From the NCBI GenBank assembly GCA_036264255.1, contig DATARI010000241.1:1-26575 (forward strand): DNA of 26,575 nucleotides. The letters run 5' to 3'. Below the pieces are notes generated by a model. The model was given only the letters and a program-made list of their open reading frames with translations, did no database searches and was not told where the DNA came from. Of this stretch, positions 7,161-13,279 are shown piece after piece. Position 1 is the stretch's first letter. Every line of letters begins with the position of its first letter. The position numbers and the translations under genes are program-made. Source of the DNA: DASZIT01 sp036264255. GTDB lineage: Bacteria; Actinomycetota; Acidimicrobiia; Acidimicrobiales; RAAP-2.

Positions 7161-8324
7161 CGACGCCGGACCTGTCACCGTGACCAGGGTGCCGATCGGG
7201 GTGAGTGGCCAGGTTTGGGCGGCGTTGGCGATGGCCATCTCCACACAGCCGTTGCTCTGGGGGCTGCCGTAGCTCCCCCGGACGAAGCCGTGGAGGGCGT
7301 CGCCGCCGTTGAAATAGGCCGCCCAGGGGACGTTGGGGTCGTCGTAGGTGGAGCCGTCGGGGTTGGTGCCTTTCATTTCCGACGAGGGGACATGTTCGAA
7401 CACCGGGTAGGTGCCGTCGACGGTGTCGGCACCGGGGACGCCGGTGTTCACCGGGATGGCGGCGAACTGCAGGGCGCCATTGTTGTAGAGGTTCAGGTTC
7501 TGGGGGAGTGTCTTCTGGACCAACACGTAGGTATAGGGGTTGGCATCGTTCTTGCCGGCGGCGACGTCCGCCGCCAAGGCGGTCCACACCTTCGGACCGG
7601 CCAAGCCGTCCACCGTCAACCCGTGTTGGTTCTCGAAGTTCATCACCGCCCCTTTGGTGATGACGTTCTCGGAGCCTTCCGTCCACAACGACGTCAGTTC
7701 AGCGGGGGTGGCGGGCCACCTCCAGGCGAAGGTGCCGGGCTGGGCGGTGAACAATTCGGCCGGCGAGCTCAACGGGGCCGACGGGGTGAATGACACCGGC
7801 AAGTAGTTGAGCTGGGCCAGCAGCTGCTGCAGCCGCTCGGTGCTGGCCTGGCCGATGGTGAAGGTGACGGTGACCGGGGCGGCCAGGACCCCCCCGGCGG
7901 TTCCCTGCGGCCCGGCCGCCCCGGCCGGGAAGGTGAGCGATTCGGCGGTGGTGGGCAGGAAGGGGGCGGTGGGGGTGAAGGTGGCGACGGTGGGGGCGGT
8001 CTTCTTCCAGGTGCCGGCGACCGCCGGGGTCAACGCCGGCATGGCGGCGACGCTGGCCAGCGGGGCGGAGAGCTGGACGGTGACGGTGGTATCGGAGGCG
8101 ACGTTGGTGGCGCCGGTGGCGGGGGTGGTGGAGACCACGGTCAGCGGCGGGGCGGCGACGGTGGTGGAACTGGAGGTCGAGGAGGTGGTGGCCTTGTTGT
8201 TGTGGCCCCGCTGGGTCCACACCACCCCGCCGACCACCAGGACGACCACCACCACGACGGCCACCCCGATGAGAAGCGGTCGATTCCGGCGGGGGGGCGG
8301 GACGAGGATTTTGTAGTCGGCCAT
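7158..8324 (-). CDS. L,D-transpeptidase (YkuD) with Ig-like and peptidoglycan-binding regions
   Basis: A 388-residue envelope protein. It has a short basic cytoplasmic head, one membrane anchor at about 17-36, a Ser/Thr-rich linker, an Ig-like (Big) domain at about 61-157, a peptidoglycan-binding-like helix segment ending VDGLAGPKVWTAL (238-250), and a YkuD domain at about 264-386. The catalytic motif is H345-G with S357-N-G-C360, where C360 is the nucleophile. The family forms 3-3 peptide crosslinks in the cell wall or attaches proteins to it. The residue after the motif is CVEM, where CxR is usual, so the Arg is replaced by Glu. It follows the enoyl reductase gene by 9 nt. Confidence 0.92.
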   Translation of the reverse strand: MADYKILVPPPRRNRPLLIGVAVVVVVVLVVGGVVWTQRGHNNKATTSSTSSSTTVAAPPLTVVSTTPATGATNVASDTTVTVQLSAPLASVAAMPALTPAVAGTWKKTAPTVATFTPTAPFLPTTAESLTFPAGAAGPQGTAGGVLAAPVTVTFTIGQASTERLQQLLAQLNYLPVSFTPSAPLSSPAELFTAQPGTFAWRWPATPAELTSLWTEGSENVITKGAVMNFENQHGLTVDGLAGPKVWTALAADVAAGKNDANPYTYVLVQKTLPQNLNLYNNGALQFAAIPVNTGVPGADTVDGTYPVFEHVPSSEMKGTNPDGSTYDDPNVPWAAYFNGGDALHGFVRGSYGSPQSNGCVEMAIANAAQTWPLTPIGTLVTVTGPAS

Positions 8325-8333
8325 CGTCTCGGG

Positions 8334-9488
8334 TCAGAGGATGCGGAAGGTCATGCCCGCCCGGACCAGGCGATCCCGCAGCGCGCCGCCCATGGCGACA
8401 GCGGTGGTGACCTGGCCGGCGGTCGGGGGTAGGTCGTCGTAGGCGAGGCAGAGGGCGGCTTCGCTGATCATCTTGGAGGTCTCGGTGTAGCCGGGGTCGC
8501 CCCCGGCCACCTCGGTGAACACCTTCTTCCCCCCGCCCTCGCCGACGAAACGGACATTGAACCAGGCCGCCTCCCGCTGGGCGTCGGAGGGGCCGGACCC
8601 GGAGGGTCGCAACTTGAGCAGCGCTTCCCGGGCGGGGCGGAGGTGGGAGAGCCCGAAGAGAGCGGCGGCCCCGACCGCCATGCCGGCGCCGACCACCGGG
8701 TTGGGGACGGCCAGTCGATGGGAGTAGGAGAAGTCGGGCCCGTAACGGGCGAGGCGGCGGGCGGACTGGGCGACGATCAGCGGATCGATGGTCGGCATCG
8801 GCAGGAGCCAGCCTTCCCCGTCGGGGTCCTTGCCGGGACGAGCGGTGACCACCGTGGCTCGCCGGTCGGGGGTCGCCGGCTCGACCCGCATCCGCTCGGC
8901 GTGCACGGTCTGGGCGGCCCGGTAGCTGGACAGGATGGTGAGGGCGGATGCGGCCGTCCCGCCGGAGAACGTCCCTTTGACCCGCACGGTCCCGGTGACG
9001 GTGAGGGGGACGTCTTCGGGAAGCTGCTCGACGGTGAACTGGGCCCCGAGATCGTGGGGCATGGAGTCGAAGCCACAGGAGTGGACCAGTCGGGCCCCGG
9101 TGGCCGCCGCAGTGTCGTGGTACTTCAGGTACATCAGGTCGAGAAACTCGGGTTCGCCGGTGAGGTCGAGGTAGTCGGTGCCGGCCACCGCGCAGGCGGC
9201 GATCACCGGCTCCCCATGTTCCATGTACGGCCCCACCGTGGTGATGAGCACCCGGGTGGATTCGGCCAGCGCCCGGACAGTGGGGGGATCGGTGACGTCG
9301 GCCCGGGCCACCGACACCTTCCGACCGAGCCCGTTGGTGATCGACTCCAGCTTGTCCGGGTTGCGACCGGCCAGGACGATCCGGGTGGTGGCCGGCGCAT
9401 GGTCGGCGAGGTACTGGGCGATCAGGCGACCGGTGAAGCCGGTGGCCCCGAGGAGAGCTATGTCATAGCTGCGATCGGCGTCGGTCAT
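8334..9488 (-). CDS. Saccharopine dehydrogenase-like / trans-acting enoyl reductase family protein
   Basis: A 384-residue NAD(P)-binding protein with an N-terminal Rossmann motif GATGFTG (14-20), LAGRNPDKL, the segment YLDLTGEPEF and HSCGFDSMPHDLG. These are hallmarks of the actinobacterial saccharopine-dehydrogenase-like group that includes the mycobacterial trans-acting enoyl reductase Rv2953. It is probably a membrane-associated lipid-modifying reductase rather than a lysine-pathway enzyme, because the lysine-pathway C-terminal domain is absent. The ATG at 9488 has TAGCAT 8 nt upstream and no SD. It heads a minus-strand group with the L,D-transpeptidase (9-nt gap), which may point to envelope lipids or wall. 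The substrate is unknown. Confidence 0.85.
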   Translation of the reverse strand: MTDADRSYDIALLGATGFTGRLIAQYLADHAPATTRIVLAGRNPDKLESITNGLGRKVSVARADVTDPPTVRALAESTRVLITTVGPYMEHGEPVIAACAVAGTDYLDLTGEPEFLDLMYLKYHDTAAATGARLVHSCGFDSMPHDLGAQFTVEQLPEDVPLTVTGTVRVKGTFSGGTAASALTILSSYRAAQTVHAERMRVEPATPDRRATVVTARPGKDPDGEGWLLPMPTIDPLIVAQSARRLARYGPDFSYSHRLAVPNPVVGAGMAVGAAALFGLSHLRPAREALLKLRPSGSGPSDAQREAAWFNVRFVGEGGGKKVFTEVAGGDPGYTETSKMISEAALCLAYDDLPPTAGQVTTAVAMGGALRDRLVRAGMTFRIL

Positions 9489-9496
9489 GAAGGACG

Positions 9497-9502
9497 ATGC
9501 TA
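9497..9502 (-). promoter_or_regulatory. Leaderless -10 box of enoyl reductase-like gene
   Basis: TAGCAT on the minus strand ends 8 nt before ATG 9488. This is the same box and the same spacing as in front of the methyltransferase-glycosylase gene. Confidence 0.5.
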
Positions 9503-9542
9503 CCGAGTTGCCCGGAAGATACCGGTCGCCCCCCGGTTGGCC

Positions 9543-9573
9543 TTGATGAACAGCGGGTCAGCCGGGTTACTGT
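9543..9573 (+). promoter_or_regulatory. Possible promoter of DinB-like gene
   Basis: TTGATG (9543-9548) and TACTGT (9568-9573) are separated by 19 bp. This gives a short leader that includes the strong SD AGGGAGG before ATG 9597. The spacing is long, so confidence is modest. Confidence 0.35.
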
Positions 9574-9596
9574 GGAAATCCAAGGGAGGTTCTCAC

Positions 9597-10103
9597 ATGA
9601 CGACCGAGCAATTGCTCCGGGATGCCTTTGACCGCATCCACGAGTTGGTGCACCACTCCGTCGACGGTCTGACCGGCGACGAGCTGTGCTACCGCCCCGA
9701 TCCGGAGGCAAACTCCATCGCCTGGCTGGTCTGGCATCTGACCCGCATCCAGGACGACCACGTGGCCGGAGTGGCGGGCACCGAGCAGGTCTGGACATCC
9801 GACGGCTGGTTCGGAAGGTTCGGGCTGCCCCTCGATCCCACCGAGACCGGGTACGGCCACGATCCCGACGATGTGGCCAAGGTGACGGTGACGTCGGGGG
9901 AGCTGCTGATCGGCTACCACGACGACGTCTACCAGCGCACCACCCGGTTCGTCTCCGACCTCGACGACGAGGCCCTCGATCGGGTGGTCGACACCCGGTG
10001 GGACCCCCCGGTGACCCTCGGCGTGCGACTGGTCAGCGTCATCTCCGACGACCTCCAACACGTTGGCCAAGCCGCCTACCTCCGCGGCCTGGTCTCCGAG
10101 TAG
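9597..10103 (+). CDS. DinB / DUF664 family protein
   Basis: A 168-residue four-helix DinB-like protein. The segment SIAWLVWHLTRIQDDH places H47 in the usual metal-ligand position, and SDDLQHVGQAAYLRG gives H155 near the C terminus. This superfamily includes mycothiol- and bacillithiol-dependent transferases that bind a divalent metal. In an actinobacterium a mycothiol-linked detoxification role is plausible but not shown. The ATG at 9597 is preceded by AGGGAGG at a good distance, unlike the leaderless genes around it. It stands 42 nt upstream of the OsmC gene on the same strand; both families are linked with thiol or peroxide stress, which supports a shared context. Confidence 0.87.
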   Translation: MTTEQLLRDAFDRIHELVHHSVDGLTGDELCYRPDPEANSIAWLVWHLTRIQDDHVAGVAGTEQVWTSDGWFGRFGLPLDPTETGYGHDPDDVAKVTVTSGELLIGYHDDVYQRTTRFVSDLDDEALDRVVDTRWDPPVTLGVRLVSVISDDLQHVGQAAYLRGLVSE

Positions 10104-10130
10104 CGCGTCGGTGGCGATGGCGCGGCTGGC

Positions 10131-10136
10131 TAACCT
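10131..10136 (+). promoter_or_regulatory. Leaderless -10 box of OsmC gene
   Basis: TAACCT ends 9 nt before ATG 10146. No SD is visible in the 42-nt gap after the DinB-like gene. Confidence 0.45.
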
Positions 10137-10145
10137 GACCCGGCG

Positions 10146-10574
10146 ATGCCCGACAACCAGCCCGAGGACGGTGAGCCGATAGCCATGGCCACGGTGACCA
10201 GCGCCGCCGGACTCCGAGGCGAGGCCCGGACCGGGACCCACCGGTTCGTGGTCGACGAAGGGCCGGAGGTCGGCGGCAATGACGAAGGGCCGAATCCCTA
10301 CCAGCTGCTGTTGACCTCCCTGTGCCAGTGCACCTCGGCCACCCTCCGGCTCTACAGCCAGCGCAAGGGGTGGGAACTGGGGGAGATCCGGGTGCGGGCC
10401 CGTTTGCTCCGCATCGGCGAGGGCGCGTCGAAGTCCGAACGGATCGAGCGGTCCATCCGGGTCGGGGCCGAGCTCACCGGGGAGCAGGCGGACCGGCTGC
10501 TGGAGATCGCCGACCGGACCCCGGTCACCCGCACCCTGCTGGCCGGGGTGACCATCAGCACCACCCTCGGCTGA
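10146..10574 (+). CDS. OsmC family protein lacking the second cysteine
   Basis: A 142-residue OsmC-fold protein. The region PNPYQLLLTSLCQCTSATL matches the central helix with the first catalytic cysteine (C62, with C60 nearby). The block IADRTPVTRTLLAG corresponds to the family's ACPVxRTL motif, but the cysteine is replaced by Thr at 125. OsmC and Ohr proteins reduce organic hydroperoxides with two cysteines, so this one belongs to the one-cysteine OsmC-like group whose chemistry is less clear. The ATG at 10146 follows a TAACCT box by 9 nt. The GNAT gene starts 4 nt after its stop. Confidence 0.88.
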   Translation: MPDNQPEDGEPIAMATVTSAAGLRGEARTGTHRFVVDEGPEVGGNDEGPNPYQLLLTSLCQCTSATLRLYSQRKGWELGEIRVRARLLRIGEGASKSERIERSIRVGAELTGEQADRLLEIADRTPVTRTLLAGVTISTTLG

Positions 10575-10578
10575 TCCG

Positions 10579-11124
10579 GTGGGTGCCTGCCCGACCCTCA
10601 CCACCGACCGCCTGGTCCTCCGCCCGTTGGCGGAGTCCGACCTGGATGCCTATACAGCGATCTTCCTGACCCCCGAGGTCCGGGCCGCCCTGCACCTCCC
10701 GGAGTCCTTCTCCCGGGAGGAGGCGTGGGCGGCGATGGCCGGTTGGCGAGGCCAGTGGGAGTTGCGGGGGACCGGCCAGTGGGCGGTCACCGAGCGGGAG
10801 GGCGGAGCCCTGGTGGGCCGGGCCGGGCTCCATCGGCCGGAGCGAGCCGACTGGCCGGGCATCGAGGTCGGCTGGGCCTTCCACCCCGACAGCTGGGGAC
10901 GGGGCTACGCCACCGAGGCCGGCAGCTGCGCCGTCGACTACGCCTTTGAGGTGATCGGCGCCGACGAGTTGTTCAGCATCATCCTCCCGGAGAACCGGCG
11001 GTCGGAGGCGGTGGCCGACCGGCTCGGCTTCACCCTGGTCGAGCAGCGGGTGATGTCCCACTTCCCGGAGTCACCCCACGGGATCTGGCGCCTCGGACGC
11101 GACGAGTGGGCGGCCCGCTCCTAG
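10579..11124 (+). CDS. GNAT family N-acetyltransferase (RimJ/RimL type)
   Basis: A 181-residue acetyltransferase of the Acetyltransf_3 (RimJ/RimL-like) group. It starts with TDRLVLRPLAESDLDAY, has GWAFHPDSWGRGYATEA, which is the acetyl-CoA pyrophosphate-binding loop (the usual Q/RxxGxG/A), and ends with ENRRSEAVADRLGF, also typical. It should transfer acetyl from acetyl-CoA to an amine: a protein N terminus, an antibiotic or a metabolite; the target is not evident. The start GTG at 10579 is 4 nt after the OsmC stop and has no clear SD, so translation is probably coupled. It is convergent with the SDR gene at 11148. Confidence 0.88.
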   Translation: MGACPTLTTDRLVLRPLAESDLDAYTAIFLTPEVRAALHLPESFSREEAWAAMAGWRGQWELRGTGQWAVTEREGGALVGRAGLHRPERADWPGIEVGWAFHPDSWGRGYATEAGSCAVDYAFEVIGADELFSIILPENRRSEAVADRLGFTLVEQRVMSHFPESPHGIWRLGRDEWAARS

Positions 11125-11147
11125 ACCCTCGACGTCGATGCCGGGGC

Positions 11148-11918
11148 TCAGCGCAGGTGGAGGCCGCCGTCGACGAGCACCACGTCGCCGGTGACATAGG
11201 CGGCCCGGATGAGCCCGAGGATCACCTCGGCCACATCGTCGGAGGTGGCGGTCCGCTGCAGGGGTGCCTGGGCGTTCACGAACGACCGCACGGTGTCCCA
11301 CTCCGCCGTCCAGGGGGTGTCGACCAACCCGGGGGCCACCGCGTTGACCCGGACGTCCGGCCCGAGGGTGTTGGCCAGCAGCCGGGTCATGTGGGAGAGC
11401 GCCGCCTTCGAGCAGGCATAGGGGATCGAACTCCCGGTCGGACGTTCCCCGGCGATGGAGGAGACGTTGACCACCTGGCCGTGCCCGGAGGCGATGAGGT
11501 GGGGGACGGCTGCCACCGTCAGCTGCCAGGTGCCGATCACGTTGACGTCGAAGATGCGCCGCCAGATCTCCGGAGTGGCGGCTTCCAGGTCCCGATGGGG
11601 GATGAGCTCGGTGACCCCGGCGTTGTTGACCAGGATGTCGAGGCGCCCCTGCCGTTCGATCACCGTGTCGATGAGCCGGTGGGCGGCCTCCTCGTCGGCC
11701 ACGTCGGCTTGGACGTAGTCGGCCCCTGGCAACTCCCCGGCCAGCGTCTCCCCGGCCGCCACCGAGTGCACCGAGTTGATCACCACGGTGGCGCCGTCGC
11801 CGGCCAACCGGCGGGCGGTGGCGGCACCGATCCCCGACGACGACCCGGTGATCAGGGCGACCTGGCCGGCGAGGGAGGCCCCGGGACCGGTGCCTCCAAG
11901 GGTGGGGATCTCGGACAT
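11148..11918 (-). CDS. SDR family oxidoreductase
   Basis: A 256-residue classical SDR with cofactor motif TGSSSGIG (24-31), NNAG (98-101), and catalytic S154, Y167 and K171 (YACSK), followed by APGLVDTPW. The order and length fit 3-oxoacyl-ACP reductase-like enzymes, but the substrate is unknown. The ATG at 11918 is chosen because TACACT lies 7 nt upstream, and an N-terminal extension of the open frame (to 12206) overlaps the divergent hydrolase gene. It shares a 40-bp divergent promoter region with that fumarylacetoacetase-fold gene, so the two may be expressed together and act in one catabolic route. Confidence 0.92.
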   Translation of the reverse strand: MSEIPTLGGTGPGASLAGQVALITGSSSGIGAATARRLAGDGATVVINSVHSVAAGETLAGELPGADYVQADVADEEAAHRLIDTVIERQGRLDILVNNAGVTELIPHRDLEAATPEIWRRIFDVNVIGTWQLTVAAVPHLIASGHGQVVNVSSIAGERPTGSSIPYACSKAALSHMTRLLANTLGPDVRVNAVAPGLVDTPWTAEWDTVRSFVNAQAPLQRTATSDDVAEVILGLIRAAYVTGDVVLVDGGLHLR

Positions 11919-11925
11919 GCAGGCG

Positions 11926-11931
11926 AGTGTA
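11926..11931 (-). promoter_or_regulatory. Leaderless -10 box of SDR gene
   Basis: TACACT on the minus strand ends 7 nt before ATG 11918. It is 15 bp from the opposing TACTGT box of the divergent gene. Confidence 0.5.
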
Positions 11932-11946
11932 GGACGACCGGTGGCG

Positions 11947-11952
11947 TACTGT
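11947..11952 (+). promoter_or_regulatory. Leaderless -10 box of FAH-family gene
   Basis: TACTGT ends 6 nt before the GTG start at 11959, with no SD. The two divergent start codons are only 40 bp apart, so the -35 zones of the two promoters must overlap. Confidence 0.5.
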
Positions 11953-11958
11953 CTGTAG

Positions 11959-12837
11959 GTGCGACTGGTGAGCTGGTTTGATGACGGGGTCCGGACCGGC
12001 CTGGTCGAGGGGGACGAGGTGGTCGACCTCACCGATCCCGCCATCGGGCTCCCCGGCGACATGGTCGCCCTGCTGGCCTCGGGCCCCGACGCCGTCGACG
12101 CGGTCCGGAAAGCGCCGACCACCTCGGCCCGCCGGGTGCCGGTCGACACCGCCCAACTGCTGGCGCCGGTGCCCCGTCCGCCGTCGTTTCTGGCCATCGC
12201 CCGCAACTACGCCGCCCACATCGCCGAGCTCGGCCACCAGGGTTCGGAGTACCAGACCTGGTTCGCCAAACAGCCCACCTGCGTGGTCGGGCCCGGCGCC
12301 GGGATCGAGGTCCCGGGGGTCTCCGATCAGGTGGACTACGAGGGCGAGCTGGGGATGGTCATCGGCCGGCGGTGCCGCCACGTGCCGGCCGAGCGGGCCC
12401 TCGAAATGGTGGCCGGGTTCATGGTGGTTAACGACGTCAGCGTCCGGGACTGGCAGTGGCGGGCCCCGACCATGATGTTGGGCAAGGGCTTCGACACCCA
12501 CGGGCCCACCGGGCCCTGGCTGGTCACCCCCGATGCGGTGGGCGATCCCCAGAACCTGTCCGTGCGGACCTGGGTCAACGACGAGCTCCGCCAGGACGGA
12601 AACACCGCCGACATGATCTTCACCTGCGCCCAGATGATCGAGCACCTGTCGACCGCCTTCACCCTCGAGCCGGGGATGATTCTCTCCACCGGAACCCCGG
12701 CCGGGGTGGGGGCCAAGTACGACCCGCCCCGCTGGCTCCGCGCCGGCGACCGGGTGCGGATCGAGGTGGAGGGCATCGGCGAGCTGTCCAACCCGGTGGT
12801 CGACGAGCCGGATCCGGATCGGGACCCTCCCAACTAG
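11959..12837 (+). CDS. Fumarylacetoacetate hydrolase family protein
   Basis: A 292-residue FAH-fold enzyme. The segment IARNYAAHIAELG (80-92) and the metal-binding set E128, E130 (VDYEGELG) and D159 (VVNDVSVRD) are typical; GKGFDTHGPTGPW and the C-terminal STGTPAGVG are also conserved. Such enzymes cleave or decarboxylate ring-opened diketo acids (acylpyruvase, 2-hydroxyhepta-2,4-diene-1,7-dioate isomerase) using Mg or Mn. The exact substrate is not evident. The GTG at 11959 follows TACTGT by 6 nt. Its stop is 2 nt before the ArfB start, and it is divergent from an SDR that may act in the same route. Confidence 0.93.
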   Translation: MRLVSWFDDGVRTGLVEGDEVVDLTDPAIGLPGDMVALLASGPDAVDAVRKAPTTSARRVPVDTAQLLAPVPRPPSFLAIARNYAAHIAELGHQGSEYQTWFAKQPTCVVGPGAGIEVPGVSDQVDYEGELGMVIGRRCRHVPAERALEMVAGFMVVNDVSVRDWQWRAPTMMLGKGFDTHGPTGPWLVTPDAVGDPQNLSVRTWVNDELRQDGNTADMIFTCAQMIEHLSTAFTLEPGMILSTGTPAGVGAKYDPPRWLRAGDRVRIEVEGIGELSNPVVDEPDPDRDPPN

Positions 12838-12839
12838 CC

Positions 12840-13268
12840 ATGCCCCCTCCGACCGGAAGTCCCGACCGGGTGCGGATCACCTCGTCGCTCTCCATCCCGC
12901 TCTCCGAGCTCCAGTTCCGGTTCACCCCCAGCGGCGGCCCGGGGGGCCAACACGCCAACAAGGTCAACACCCGGGCCGAGCTCCGTTTCGACATCGCCGG
13001 CTCTCCCTCGCTCGGCCCCCGTCAACGGGCCCGACTCCTCGAGAAGCTCGGCCCCGAGCTGAGGGTGGTGGCCGACGACGAGCGGTCCCAGGGTCGCAAC
13101 CGCCAACTGGCGGTGAGCCGGTTCGCCGAGCGGATGGCCGCCGCCCTTCACGTCGACAAGCCCCGGCGCCCGACCCGGCCGTCGAAAGGGGCGAAGGAAC
13201 GACGGCTCACCGCCAAACGGCAGCTGTCGGAGCGGAAGCGGGCCCGGCGACCGAACTTCGACGAGTGA
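12840..13268 (+). CDS. arfB: Alternative ribosome-rescue factor ArfB (YaeJ-like peptidyl-tRNA hydrolase)
   Basis: A 142-residue class I release-factor-like protein with GGQ at 35-37 inside SGGPGGQHANKVNTR, and a C-terminal tail rich in Lys and Arg (about 112-142). It lacks the codon-recognition domain of RF1/RF2. ArfB enzymes enter ribosomes stalled on mRNAs without a stop codon; the basic tail occupies the empty mRNA channel and GGQ hydrolyses peptidyl-tRNA. The ATG at 12840 is 2 nt after the hydrolase stop, so it depends on upstream translation or transcription. Its own stop codon is one arm of a UUCG hairpin shared with the convergent oxidoreductase gene. The name is assigned from the motif and tail. 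Confidence 0.93.
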   Translation: MPPPTGSPDRVRITSSLSIPLSELQFRFTPSGGPGGQHANKVNTRAELRFDIAGSPSLGPRQRARLLEKLGPELRVVADDERSQGRNRQLAVSRFAERMAAALHVDKPRRPTRPSKGAKERRLTAKRQLSERKRARRPNFDE

Positions 13269-13279
13269 GCTTCGGCTCA
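13266..13279. terminator. UUCG hairpin holding both convergent stop codons
   Basis: TGAGC (13266-13270), TTCG loop, GCTCA (13275-13279). The left TGA is the arfB stop and the right TCA is the reverse complement of the oxidoreductase stop. In + strand RNA the loop is C(UUCG)G, a very stable tetraloop. The stem is only 5 bp and has no T-tract. Confidence 0.4.

Noticed and set aside
7156..7686. The 540-nt upstream extension of the methyltransferase-glycosylase frame
   Set aside because: It lies inside the L,D-transpeptidase gene in another frame and reads as His/Arg/Pro-rich nonsense; a TAGCAT box and GTG mark the real start at 7146.
11129..11138. TCGACGTCGA palindrome between the convergent GNAT and SDR genes
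   Set aside because: A 10-bp palindrome with no loop, expected by chance in GC-rich DNA; not a credible terminator or operator alone.
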